Shown piece by piece: positions 1-7,952 of a stretch of 64,000 bases of DNA. The DNA comes from Rhizobium ecuadorense (GTDB lineage Bacteria; Pseudomonadota; Alphaproteobacteria; Rhizobiales; Rhizobiaceae), in contig NZ_LFIO01001733.1 of NCBI RefSeq assembly GCF_001187535.1, forward strand, positions 62,001 through 126,000, in the 5' to 3' direction. The position numbers and the translations under genes were made by a program. Numbering within the stretch: position 1 is the stretch's first letter; each line of letters opens with the position of its first letter. The notes below the pieces were generated by a model. It was not told the DNA's origin. It saw nothing but the letters and a program-made list of their open reading frames with translations, and did no database searches.

Positions 1-608
1 GTATTGGATGCGATGATCTGCGAAGGGCCGGGCGTGCTTCCGGGCGGCAGCAGTTCGTCGCCGGTTGCGAGGATGGCGATCAGCGGGCGTTTGAGGACCT
101 CGACATCGGGCCGGTTCATGCCGGCAGCAACCGTCAGCCGCGAGAAATCCAGCACGCTGCCGGCCGACAGCACGGTTTCGCCTTCGGCAAAATCCTGGCC
201 GCGGGGACGCACATGCTGGCCCAGCCGAACCGGGAAATTGGTGCGGATGCCGCCTTCGATCTTCTCGGCATCCTCCTGTAGCAGGACGCTGTCGGCGCCT
301 GACGGAACCGGTGCGCCGGTGAAGATGCGGACGGCCTCGCCCTTGCCGACGCTTGCTTCAAAGGCATGGCCGGCTGAAGATGTGCCGATGACCTTCAGTA
401 CGGCGCCCGGCTCCGGCGCATCGTCACGGCGCAGCGCATAACCATCCATGGCCGAGGCATCGAAGGGCGGTTGGGTTATCCCGGCCTTGAGATCGACGGC
501 CAGCACGCGGCCTTCAACCTCGGCGAGCGGCAACGTTTCCGATACCGCGACTGGCCTTGCGCGGGAGAGCAGTCGGCTCAGGGCCTCGGTGACCGGGAGA
601 AGGTTCAT
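1..608 (-). CDS. moeA: Molybdopterin molybdenumtransferase MoeA (3' part beyond the window)
   Basis: Inserts molybdenum into adenylylated molybdopterin in the last step of Mo-cofactor synthesis, in the cytoplasm. Only about the first 202 codons are inside the window; the frame is open to base 1 and the family is about 400 aa. The N-terminus reads MNLLPVTEALSRLL, followed by the conserved MDGYA segment near residues 54-58 and FTGAPVPSGAD near 96-106, both typical of the MoeA N-terminal domains. The ATG at 608-606 overlaps the moaC stop codon (ATGA), so the two genes are probably translationally coupled. Seen: motifs and overlap. Known: family function. Confidence 0.93.
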   Translation of the reverse strand, partial: MNLLPVTEALSRLLSRARPVAVSETLPLAEVEGRVLAVDLKAGITQPPFDASAMDGYALRRDDAPEPGAVLKVIGTSSAGHAFEASVGKGEAVRIFTGAPVPSGADSVLLQEDAEKIEGGIRTNFPVRLGQHVRPRGQDFAEGETVLSAGSVLDFSRLTVAAGMNRPDVEVLKRPLIAILATGDELLPPGSTPGPSQIIASN

Positions 609-1102
609 CTCGCCTCCGGATGACGGAAATCGCCTGATTTGCCACCGGATTTTTCCAGCAGCCGGATGCCGCCGATCTCCATTGCCTTGTCGGCGGCCTT
701 GGCCATGTCGTAGATCGTAAGGCAGGCGACCGAGACGGCGGTCAGCGCCTCCATCTCGACACCGGTCTTGCCGGTCAGCTTTGCGGTTGCCGTGACCCGC
801 AGGCCGGGCAGGGCGGCGTCTTCCTCGATCTCTAACGTGACCTTGGTCAGCATCAGCGGATGGCAGAGCGGGATGAGATCGGCGGTGCGTTTGGCCGCCA
901 TGATGCCGGCAAGGCGGGCGGTGCCGATCACATCGCCCTTCTTGGCATTGCCTTGGCGGATCAGCGCCAGCGTTTCCGCCGCCATCTTCACATGGCCCTC
1001 GGCCGTGGCGATGCGCACCGTCTCGGCCTTGTCGGAAACATCGACCATATGCGCCTCGCCTGAGGCATCGATATGGGTGAGGCCGGGCTTTCCGCCGCTC
1101 AT
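605..1102 (-). CDS. moaC: Cyclic pyranopterin monophosphate synthase MoaC
   Basis: Converts the MoaA product to cyclic pyranopterin monophosphate, the first precursor of molybdenum cofactor. The 165-aa length matches the family. The LCHPL signature is near residues 79-83 and the KTGVEMEALTAVSVA block is in the C-terminal half. It lies between trpC (one base away) and moeA (4-bp overlap), an order common in Rhizobiales that places cofactor genes in the same transcript as tryptophan genes. The start is the only well-placed ATG next to trpC. Confidence 0.96.
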   Translation of the reverse strand: MSGGKPGLTHIDASGEAHMVDVSDKAETVRIATAEGHVKMAAETLALIRQGNAKKGDVIGTARLAGIMAAKRTADLIPLCHPLMLTKVTLEIEEDAALPGLRVTATAKLTGKTGVEMEALTAVSVACLTIYDMAKAADKAMEIGGIRLLEKSGGKSGDFRHPEAR

Positions 1103-1103
1103 A

Positions 1104-1916
1104 TCATTCGGCCGCGATGGCGGTTTCGCCGAAGAGCAGCGCGTGGGTGGCGGCCGTCACGTCATCCTTTCGCATCAGGCTTTCGCCGACAAGGAAGGTG
1201 CTGATATCGACGACCTGCAGGCGCTTGCAATCGGCATGGGTGAAGATGCCGCTTTCGCCGATGAGGAGCCTGTCTGCCGGAACCATTGAAGCAAGCGTCT
1301 CGCTGACTGTCAGGCTGACCTCGAAGGTGCGCAGATTGCGGTTGTTGATGCCGATGAGAGGCGAGGACAGTTTTAGCGCCCGCTCCATCTCCTCGGCGTC
1401 GTGGACCTCGACCAGCACGTCCATGCCGAGCGAGAAAGCTTCGTCCTGCAGCCGCTCCGCATCATCGTCGCTCAGCGACGCCATGATGAGCAGAATGCAG
1501 TCAGCTCCCCAGGCGCGCGCCTCATGCACCTGGTAGGTCTCGAACATGAAATCCTTGCGCAAAGCGGGCAGCGCGCAGGCGGCCCGCGCCGCCGTCAAAA
1601 ATTCCGGCGCGCCCTGAAAGCTCGGCGTGTCGGTCAGCACGGAAAGGCATGCCGCGCCACCGGCTTCATAGGCCTTTGCCAGCGCCGGCGGATCGAAATC
1701 CGGGCGGATCAGCCCCTTGGACGGGCTTGCCTTCTTGATTTCGGCGATCAGACCGAAATGGCCGGCGTTACGCTTGGCCGTGAGCGCGTTGTAAAAACCG
1801 CGAGGCGCGGACTGGCCGGCCTGCATCGCCTTCAGGTCGGCAAGCGGCACCGCAGCCTTGGCGGCGGCGATCTCCTCGCGCTTGTAAAGTTCGATCTTCT
1901 TCAGGATATCGGTCAT
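1104..1916 (-). CDS. trpC: Indole-3-glycerol-phosphate synthase
   Basis: Closes the indole ring from 1-(2-carboxyphenylamino)-1-deoxyribulose 5-phosphate in tryptophan synthesis. The protein is a 270-aa single-domain TIM barrel, with no fused TrpF. Family motifs are visible: EIKKASPSKG (residues 59-68, with the catalytic lysine), LRKDF near 120, INNRNL near 190 and GESGI near 220. It is followed after one base by moaC and preceded by trpD with 9 bases between them, so it is in the trpD-trpC-moaC-moeA operon. Confidence 0.97.
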   Translation of the reverse strand: MTDILKKIELYKREEIAAAKAAVPLADLKAMQAGQSAPRGFYNALTAKRNAGHFGLIAEIKKASPSKGLIRPDFDPPALAKAYEAGGAACLSVLTDTPSFQGAPEFLTAARAACALPALRKDFMFETYQVHEARAWGADCILLIMASLSDDDAERLQDEAFSLGMDVLVEVHDAEEMERALKLSSPLIGINNRNLRTFEVSLTVSETLASMVPADRLLIGESGIFTHADCKRLQVVDISTFLVGESLMRKDDVTAATHALLFGETAIAAE

Positions 1917-1925
1917 CGGGCAATC

Positions 1926-2942
1926 CTAGTCGATATCGTTGGAAACGGCGATGAGTTTGTCGAGGGCGAGCGCGGTGGCGCCGCTATCGAGCGACTGTGC
2001 CGCAAGCGTCATGCCGTCGCGAATGGTTTCGACCTTGCCGGCGATGACGAGCGAGGCCGCAGAATTGGCGAGCGAAATATCGCGATAGGCGTTCTTCGCG
2101 CCGCTGAGCACCTCGCGAAGTGCTGCGGCATTGGCAACACCGTCGCCGCCCTTGATGTCGGCGAGCACGCAAGGGCTGACGCCGAAATCGGCCGGCGACA
2201 GCTCGAAAGTGCGAATCTTGCCGTCTTCGAGCGCGGCAACCTGGGTGATACCGGTCGTGGTGATTTCGTCGAGGCCGTCGCCATGAACCACCCAGACGCA
2301 TTCGGAGCCGAGATCGCGCATGACTTCGGCAAGCGGCACCAGCCATTGCGGAGAGAAGACGCCGAGCAGCTGGCGGCGGACGCCGGCCGGACTGGAAAGG
2401 GGCCCCAACAGGTTGAAAATGGTGCGGGTGCCGAGTTCGACGCGGGAGGGGCCGACATGGCGCATGGCGGAATGATGAAGCTGGGCGAACATGAAGCCGA
2501 CGCCGGCCTCAGCGATGCAGCGGGAGATGACCTCGGGACCGACATCGAGCTTGACGCCGAGTGCGGCGAGATTGTCCGCCGCGCCCGATTTCGAGCTCAG
2601 CGCCCGGTTGCCGTGTTTTGCGACGGGGACGCCGGCGCCGGCAACGATCAGCGCCGCCAGCGTCGAGATATTGTAGGTGCCGCTGGCATCGCCACCGGTG
2701 CCGACGATGTCGATCGCATCGGCCGGCGCTTCGACGGTCAGCATCTTCGAGCGCATCGCGGTGACGGCGCCGACGATCTCGTCGACGGTTTCGCCGCGCA
2801 CGCGCAGCGCCATCAGGAAGCCGCCGATCTGCGAGGGCGTCGCCTGGCCCGACATGAGGATGTCGAAGGCGGCGCGCGCCTCGTCACGCGTCAGCGGCTC
2901 GCGGCTTGCGGCCTTGGCCAGGAACGGCTTCAGATCGGTCAT
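1926..2942 (-). CDS. trpD: Anthranilate phosphoribosyltransferase
   Basis: Transfers phosphoribose from PRPP to anthranilate in tryptophan synthesis. The 338-aa length is normal. The glycine-rich PRPP loop GTGGDASGTYNIST is at residues 81-94 and the substrate-binding KHGNRALSSKSGAAD segment follows near 109-123. The gene lies 8 bases from ppiD upstream and 9 bases from trpC downstream. TrpE/TrpG are not in the window. Confidence 0.97.
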   Translation of the reverse strand: MTDLKPFLAKAASREPLTRDEARAAFDILMSGQATPSQIGGFLMALRVRGETVDEIVGAVTAMRSKMLTVEAPADAIDIVGTGGDASGTYNISTLAALIVAGAGVPVAKHGNRALSSKSGAADNLAALGVKLDVGPEVISRCIAEAGVGFMFAQLHHSAMRHVGPSRVELGTRTIFNLLGPLSSPAGVRRQLLGVFSPQWLVPLAEVMRDLGSECVWVVHGDGLDEITTTGITQVAALEDGKIRTFELSPADFGVSPCVLADIKGGDGVANAAALREVLSGAKNAYRDISLANSAASLVIAGKVETIRDGMTLAAQSLDSGATALALDKLIAVSNDID

Positions 2943-2950
2943 AAGGCCTC

Positions 2951-4843
2951 CTAGCGAAGCGTCGCCTGTTCAGCGAGTGTCTGGTTGATCTGCGCGCCGT
3001 ACTGCGTCTGCAGCAGGTTGACCATCTGATCGAGAATATCGTCGCCGGCGGCATTGGCCATGGCAGTGATCTGGGCATCGCGGTTGTTCAGCGCGTCGCT
3101 GGTCGGCTCGCTGTTGACCTCGGTGACCTTCATCAGGATCTGCGTCGAGGGATCGGCGCCGACGGCGCTCGCGACCGCATCGATCGGGCCGGAGAAGGCG
3201 GCGGTGACGCCGGCGCGGCCAAGCACCGGATCATCGGTGGAGCGGGTGACGCCGCTCTTGCTTTCGACGGCGATGCCGAGCGGCGCTGCAATATCGGCAA
3301 GCGCGGTGCCCTTGGCGGCTTCAACCTTCAATGCTTCGGCTTTCTTGGCGAGTTCGGCCTTCTGCTGTTCCGCCGTCCAGTCCTCGACCGCCTTTTCGCG
3401 GACCTCGGTGACCGGGCGCTCGCGGGTCGGGGTAATTTCGCGGACGTTGAACCAGACATAGCCGTCATTGCCGATCGGCAGCGGCGACGCATCGACGCCG
3501 ACCTCGGTCTTGAAGGCCTCGGCGAGCAGCTGCTGCTTGACGGGAATATCCTTGACCTCTTTGCCGTCCTTGTCGGCGCCGGTCATATCGACGGCGTCGA
3601 CGTTGACGGCCTTCAGCTTCAGCTGGCCGGCGATATCCTCCAGCGTGGCGCCGCCGGCGCGCAGATCCTCGATGCGGTCATGAACATTGATCACTTCCTG
3701 CGAGGCATTGGAAAGCGCCAGCTGCTTGCGGATGTCCTCCTTCACCTCGTCGAAATTCCGGGTGGTTTCCGGCTTGATGTTGGTGATGCGCAGGATGACG
3801 GAGCCGAAGGAGCCATCGACGACAGGTGTCGTGCCGCCATCCTTCGAAACTGCGAAGGCCGCATCGGCAACGGCCTGGTCGGGAACCTTGTCCTTGGTGA
3901 ATTCGCCGAGCAGTACGTCGCTTGCCGTCTTGCCCTGGTCGGAGACCAGCTGGTCGAAGCTGGTACCGCCCTTCAGCGCCGTTTCGGCGGCGACGGCAAG
4001 ATCCTTGCTGGCAAAGCTCAGCTGTTCGATGGTGCGGCTTTCCGGCGTGCGGTAGGTATCCTTGCTCTTGTCGAAGGCTTCGTGGATCTGGTCGTCCGTG
4101 ACGGTCGCGGCGTCGGCGATATCGGCGGGCTGCAGCGAGAGATAGACAAGCTTGCGGTACTCAGGCGCCTGGTATCGCTGCTTGACGCCGTCGAACCACG
4201 TCGCCAGCACGTCGTCGGCAGGTGCCTTGATCGGTTCGATATTGGCGTTGGTGAGCAGCAGATAGTCGATGCTGCGGTTTTCATTGCCATAGAGCTTCAG
4301 AGCGTCGATCAGCGTCTTCGGGGCGGTGAAGCCGTTCGAAATGGCATCGACGAGCTGGCTGCGGACGGCGACCTTGCTGCGCTCCTTGATGTAATCGTCC
4401 TGGCGGATATTGGCATTGCGCAGGCGCGAGACGAAGAGCTCGCGGTCGAACTTGCCGTTGACGGCCTTGAAAGCCGGATCGTCGGCGATCAGCTGGGCGA
4501 GGCGGTCTTCGGACAGGCCGAGGTTCATGTCTTCGGCGAGTTGGTCGAGCGAGGCGCCGGCAACGAGTTGGGCGAGCACCTGCTGCTCGACGCCGAAGGC
4601 GCGGGCCTGTTCCGGGGTGAGACGCATGCCGAATTGCTGGCCGAGGCTTGCCACCTGGCGCTGATAAGCGAGGTGGAATTCGTTGACGTCCACATGCTGA
4701 TCGCCGACGGTCACGACCGTGGTGCTGTTGCCGCCCGACAAGAGCTGATGCGACACGCCCCAGGCGCCGAAGGAGACGACGAGGAGAAGCAGGAGCAGCT
4801 TGGCAACCCAGGTCTGAGCAGCTCTTCTCAGGATATGGAACAT
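2951..4843 (-). CDS. ppiD: Peptidyl-prolyl isomerase PpiD/SurA type, membrane-anchored
   Basis: Periplasmic folding factor anchored in the inner membrane. The 630-aa protein begins MFHILRRAAQTWVAK, has a single N-terminal transmembrane anchor (about residues 13-33), then a SurA_N-like chaperone region and a parvulin-type isomerase region near 265-365, followed by a long C-terminal tail. Length and layout match alphaproteobacterial PpiD. It is the first gene of the ppiD-trpD-trpC-moaC-moeA run, and all spacings are under 10 bases. Seen: layout. Inferred: operon membership. A long plus-strand ORF over this gene is an antisense shadow. Confidence 0.92.
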   Translation of the reverse strand: MFHILRRAAQTWVAKLLLLLLVVSFGAWGVSHQLLSGGNSTTVVTVGDQHVDVNEFHLAYQRQVASLGQQFGMRLTPEQARAFGVEQQVLAQLVAGASLDQLAEDMNLGLSEDRLAQLIADDPAFKAVNGKFDRELFVSRLRNANIRQDDYIKERSKVAVRSQLVDAISNGFTAPKTLIDALKLYGNENRSIDYLLLTNANIEPIKAPADDVLATWFDGVKQRYQAPEYRKLVYLSLQPADIADAATVTDDQIHEAFDKSKDTYRTPESRTIEQLSFASKDLAVAAETALKGGTSFDQLVSDQGKTASDVLLGEFTKDKVPDQAVADAAFAVSKDGGTTPVVDGSFGSVILRITNIKPETTRNFDEVKEDIRKQLALSNASQEVINVHDRIEDLRAGGATLEDIAGQLKLKAVNVDAVDMTGADKDGKEVKDIPVKQQLLAEAFKTEVGVDASPLPIGNDGYVWFNVREITPTRERPVTEVREKAVEDWTAEQQKAELAKKAEALKVEAAKGTALADIAAPLGIAVESKSGVTRSTDDPVLGRAGVTAAFSGPIDAVASAVGADPSTQILMKVTEVNSEPTSDALNNRDAQITAMANAAGDDILDQMVNLLQTQYGAQINQTLAEQATLR

Positions 4844-5062
4844 GGAAACGCAAACCTCGCAGTATCATTGAGCCGCGCGCGGGCGGACATTCGACGTTCC
4901 TTAAAACAAACCCGACAGGAAATGAAGGGTTTGTCGCGCGAAAAGCTGCACAAGCGCGCCGCTTATCCGCGGCGGCTTTGCGGCCAACAAAAGATCGGTT
5001 GCGGCGGAACCTTTCGGGCCGTCATTTCGTTGAAGCGGCATCCCATGCAACAGGAGCAGACC

Positions 5063-5344
5063 ATGGCTGAATTGAAAACCGCTTCCGCCGAATCCACCGC
5101 TGCGCGCGTCAAGGCTGATATGGCAGCAGACGACCTGTCGGCGCAGGTCGCAGCCCTTCGCAACGATCTCTCCCGGCTGACGGAAAGCGTGGTCGCGCTC
5201 GGGCAGGGAGCAAAGTCGGCGGTTACCGACGAGGCGTCGCTGATGACGGAACAGTTGCGCGACAAGGTTCGTGAAGAGCCGCTCATGGCGCTCGCGGTGA
5301 CGGCAGGCATCGCCTATGTTTTTGGCCTGCTGAGCCGCCGCTGA
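5063..5344 (+). CDS. DUF883/ElaB-YqjD-like membrane-anchored protein
   Basis: Small protein of 93 aa: a soluble, probably coiled-coil N-terminal part (AADDLSAQVAALRNDLSRL) followed by a C-terminal hydrophobic segment (PLMALAVTAGIAYVFGLL) and Arg-Arg. This is the layout of ElaB/YqjD proteins, which in E. coli associate with ribosomes at the inner membrane in stationary phase. The start at 5063 has a good ribosome-binding site (caggagcag) just upstream; an in-frame ATG at 5045 is less well placed. A hairpin terminator follows directly. The family assignment is by layout only. Confidence 0.75.
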   Translation: MAELKTASAESTAARVKADMAADDLSAQVAALRNDLSRLTESVVALGQGAKSAVTDEASLMTEQLRDKVREEPLMALAVTAGIAYVFGLLSRR

Positions 5345-5363
5345 CAGACAATTGGGGAAAGAG

Positions 5364-5394
5364 AAAAGCCGGACGCGAAGCGCGCCCGGCTTTT
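5364..5394. terminator. Probable bidirectional rho-independent terminator
   Basis: An inverted repeat aaaagccgg/ccggctttt with an inner acgcg/cgcgc extension and a three-base loop lies between the convergent genes ending at 5344 (+) and 5421 (-). The T-run on each side makes it suitable for stopping both. Confidence 0.75.
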
Positions 5395-5420
5395 AATTGT
5401 GTCTGCTGCATCAGCGGCGA

Positions 5421-5675
5421 TCAGCGGCGAATGGCGCGGCCGACGAAAATCAGAATGCAGGCACCGACGAAGCCGGTGATCAGATAACCCAGCCAACCGG
5501 CCAGCGGCTGGATGTGCAACAGACCCAGGATCCAGTTGGCGACGATGGCGCCGACGATGCCGAGCAATATGTTCATGAGCAAACCCATGTTGCTGCTCAT
5601 GGCTTTTTCCGCCAGCCATCCGGCGACGCCACCGATGATGATGGCTGCAATCCAACCCACGCCTGCGTTTTCCAT
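5421..5675 (-). CDS. GlsB/YeaQ/YmgE family stress membrane protein
   Basis: 84-aa, very hydrophobic, glycine-rich protein with about three transmembrane helices (GWIAAIIIGGVAGWLAEK, MNILLGIVGAIVANWILG, LITGFVGACILIFVG). This matches the GlsB/YeaQ (transglycosylase-associated) family of stress-induced inner-membrane proteins. The ATG at 5675 is preceded by a strong ggagggagat ribosome-binding site, so a longer reading from 5714 is not needed. It ends near a shared terminator with the gene at 5063-5344. Confidence 0.88.
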   Translation of the reverse strand: MENAGVGWIAAIIIGGVAGWLAEKAMSSNMGLLMNILLGIVGAIVANWILGLLHIQPLAGWLGYLITGFVGACILIFVGRAIRR

Positions 5676-5777
5676 GGTTATCTCCCTCCTGGCAAAACGA
5701 GTCACAGAATGCACGAAACGAAAGGAAGTTCCACTCCCAGTTACGAGATTGCCTGCCGGTTCAACAACTTATGTGAC

Positions 5778-5894
5778 TTACGGCTGCAGCATGGTCACGG
5801 GCGAGTGCAACGCGTAGGAAGCAATCTGGAACAACAGGCCGGCAATGGCAAGCATTGCGAATCCCAACGGCATGATTAGGCTTTTCGTAAACAT
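5778..5894 (-). CDS. Small hydrophobic protein, 38 aa
   Basis: Unrecognised short gene. The frame reads MFTKSLIMPLGFAMLAIAGL and ends HSPVTMLQP; it is one membrane-spanning helix with a short polar tail. The ATG is preceded by aaggggagaag, a strong ribosome-binding site at normal distance. The bases beyond it (about 5900-6010) are strikingly AT-rich, as expected for a promoter. The ribosome-binding site and composition are seen; a membrane location is inferred from hydrophobicity. Confidence 0.6.
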   Translation of the reverse strand: MFTKSLIMPLGFAMLAIAGLLFQIASYALHSPVTMLQP

Positions 5895-6144
5895 TGTTCT
5901 TCTCCCCTTTGCATGAAGCATAAGCGGAAGAGAACGGCGCGCAAGTATATTGTTAATGAATAGTTAAGTATGGCATTTAGTTAAAGTTTAATACATCTAT
6001 TTACGTCGGAGTACTTGTAGAACTTGAAAGATTTATCGTTTGTTATTTCTGAGTGCACGGGCGAGGACGCGTGTTGATGCGCTCGGCCCTGTCTCGGCGG
6101 TTTGTGGAAGGTGACTGGCGGAAGGTGATTGGCGACCGGCACCT

Positions 6145-6225
6145 CTACGTCCGGTGAACAACGAGCATGAAGACGAGGAAGGACGCTGTCGCAACGGTCG
6201 CAGCGAAGGCAATCTGATAATCCAT
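6145..6225 (-). CDS. Possible 26-aa membrane peptide
   Basis: Short frame MDYQIAFAATVATASFLVF continuing to HRT, a single hydrophobic helix with a charged C-terminus. A second in-frame ATG at 6230 would add two residues. There is a gagg-like sequence upstream. It is one of several tiny genes in this stretch; support is only its hydrophobic pattern and setting, so it may be chance. Confidence 0.35.
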   Translation of the reverse strand: MDYQIAFAATVATASFLVFMLVVHRT

Positions 6226-6370
6226 GTCATGGTACCTCGGTTGGCTGGCTTCCATAAACGCCGGTCGCGCCATAGAGTTCCCTATGCCGTTCGCGCTGAA
6301 CGCCGGTGGATTGATTTTGCCGGGGAATGCATCATCTTTCCCTTATCGCCAATCCATCCGGGGGAACTTG

Positions 6371-6526
6371 ATGTCAAAAGCCGCAATCGCCGTCGCCTGC
6401 ATCTGCCTGCTCACACTTTCCGGCTGCGGCAACACCGCATACGGGCTGAAGAAGGATGGACAAGAGGCGAGCCACGCCATGGACAATGCGACGCATCGGG
6501 TGCTTTCCGCCGGCGCCAAGAAGTAA
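6371..6526 (+). CDS. Entericidin-like small lipoprotein
   Basis: 51-aa protein with a lipoprotein signal peptide: MSKAAIAVACICLLTLSGCG, where the LSGC lipobox puts the acylated cysteine at residue 19. The short polar remainder (NTAYGLKKDGQEASHAMDNA) resembles entericidin A/B, the small toxin/antidote lipoproteins of stationary phase. The start is chosen because it begins the signal peptide and follows ggggga; the longer frame from 6224 adds unrelated sequence. No separate partner is evident nearby. Confidence 0.72.
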   Translation: MSKAAIAVACICLLTLSGCGNTAYGLKKDGQEASHAMDNATHRVLSAGAKK

Positions 6527-6555
6527 GGAACGTGAGAAGACTCACCGCGAAAAAA

Positions 6556-6577
6556 GCCCGCCTGGGGTGAGGCGGGC
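6556..6577 (-). terminator. Rho-independent terminator for the small minus-strand gene at 6715-6831
   Basis: Stem gcccgcct/aggcgggc with a six-base loop. On the minus strand it is followed by a run of T (the aaaaaa at 6550-6555), so it should stop transcription from the 38-aa gene at 6715-6831. On the plus strand it has no T tail and would be a weak stop for the lipoprotein gene. Confidence 0.65.
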
Positions 6578-6714
6578 TCGCAATAACAGGAGGAATGGAC
6601 GGATAGACGCCGTCTCTGCTAATGAAGCATTTCCTAAAGCGTGTGGCTTTACGTCATTCGACGTATCCGCCGCCGTTCCGGCAGCAGCCTATACGATCAG
6701 GCTTCGGAATCGGA

Positions 6715-6831
6715 TCAGAAGTTGCCCCAGTTCTGGGCGCGGGCACGGGCGCGAATAATCCGATATTCGCGACCGCCATAGAGCGAGCCGATTGTCAGCA
6801 TAAGCGTCAGAACGTCCCAGATGATATGCAT
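6715..6831 (-). CDS. Small membrane protein, 38 aa
   Basis: Unrecognised gene reading MHIIWDVLTLMLTIGSLYGG and then a basic tail (REYRIIRARARAQNWGNF). The first half is one hydrophobic helix and the second half is arginine-rich, so the C-terminus should face the cytoplasm. A ribosome-binding site (agaggataaa) precedes the ATG and a terminator with T-run follows at 6556-6577. The gene structure is therefore complete even though the product is tiny. Function unknown. Confidence 0.65.
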   Translation of the reverse strand: MHIIWDVLTLMLTIGSLYGGREYRIIRARARAQNWGNF

Positions 6832-6969
6832 TTTATCCTCTTAGGTTGGACGGCTCTGCCGTCGATCGGTTGATGCAGAATAACAATCTTTCGAATGTGC
6901 TTATATGACAAGAAATCGGGATAAGCGGGAAGCGGGACGGGCGCGTCTCACGCGGAGGAATGGCGGCCT

Positions 6970-7842
6970 ATGACGATATTCTCCGTCCGCCACATCACGT
7001 CCTATCGTTACGTCAGGGATGTCGATTTCGGCGAGCATCGTTTGATGTTCCGGCCGCGCGACAGTTTTGACCAGCGGCTGATCGAGGCGTCGTTGACGAT
7101 ATATCCTGAGGAAAGTCATGTGCGCTGGATCCACGATGTTTTCGGCAATTGCGTGGCGCTCATCGATATTTCGAGGCCGGCGTCCGAGCTTCGTTTCGAA
7201 ACCTGGATCACGCTCGATCATACGCCCCAGGTTGCCCTCGACCTCAAGGTGGACGATCAGGCCCTGACCTATCCGTTCTCCTACGACAAGGACGAGATTG
7301 CCGATCTGACGCCGGCGATGCAGCGCCACTATCCCGACCCGGGCGACGAGGTCGGACGCTGGGCGCGCCGGTTCGTGCGCCAGGGGCGTCCGACGGAGAC
7401 CGGACATATGCTGATGACGCTCTGTTACGCCATTCGCGAAAGCTTCGTCTATGCGCGTCGGATGGAGCATGGAACGCAGACGCCGCTGCAGACTTTGCAG
7501 CTTCGCTCCGGCACCTGCCGGGATTTCGCGCTGCTGATGATGGAGGCGGCACGCGTCCTCGGCCTCGCGGCGCGGTTCGTCACTGGCTATGTCTATGTTC
7601 CCGACCGGGACGGCTCCACTGTGCTCGGCGGCGGTTCCACCCATGCCTGGTGTCAGGTTTATCTTCCCGGCGCCGGCTGGGCGGAATTCGACCCGACCAA
7701 CGGGATCGTCGGCAACCGCGATCTCATTCGTGTCGCCGTCGCCCGCGATCCGCGCCAGGCGGTCCCGTTAAGCGGCAGCTATGATGGCGACGGGACGGAT
7801 TTCGACAGCATGACAGTGCAGGTCAACGTCACCACGAAGTGA
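6970..7842 (+). CDS. Transglutaminase-like cysteine peptidase family protein
   Basis: 290-aa protein with an N-terminal beta-sandwich region (Bact_transglu_N type, residues about 3-90) and a transglutaminase-like core. The full triad is visible: Cys183 in GTCRDFA, His225 in THAWCQV and Asp241 in EFDPTNG. Such proteins are predicted cytoplasmic proteases or cross-linkers; the substrate is unknown. A ggagg-containing site lies upstream of the ATG. It is followed 110 bases later by a second, diverged member. Confidence 0.85.
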   Translation: MTIFSVRHITSYRYVRDVDFGEHRLMFRPRDSFDQRLIEASLTIYPEESHVRWIHDVFGNCVALIDISRPASELRFETWITLDHTPQVALDLKVDDQALTYPFSYDKDEIADLTPAMQRHYPDPGDEVGRWARRFVRQGRPTETGHMLMTLCYAIRESFVYARRMEHGTQTPLQTLQLRSGTCRDFALLMMEAARVLGLAARFVTGYVYVPDRDGSTVLGGGSTHAWCQVYLPGAGWAEFDPTNGIVGNRDLIRVAVARDPRQAVPLSGSYDGDGTDFDSMTVQVNVTTK

Positions 7843-7952
7843 CGTTGGACTTCCCGAGGTTTGGGCGCGGCGACAATCGCGTCTGCGGGAACCGGGCAGG
7901 ACGATCGACGTTGCATAGTCACGCCATCTGTGCGGGACGCGAGGACGCCACC

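Noticed and set aside
1401..2954. Long plus-strand open frame over trpC and trpD
   Set aside because: It covers two clear minus-strand genes, lacks any family motif and reads as a GC-rich shadow.
3680..5344. 554-codon plus-strand frame ending at the DUF883-like gene
   Set aside because: Most of it is antisense to ppiD. Only the part from 5063 has a ribosome-binding site and protein-like sequence.
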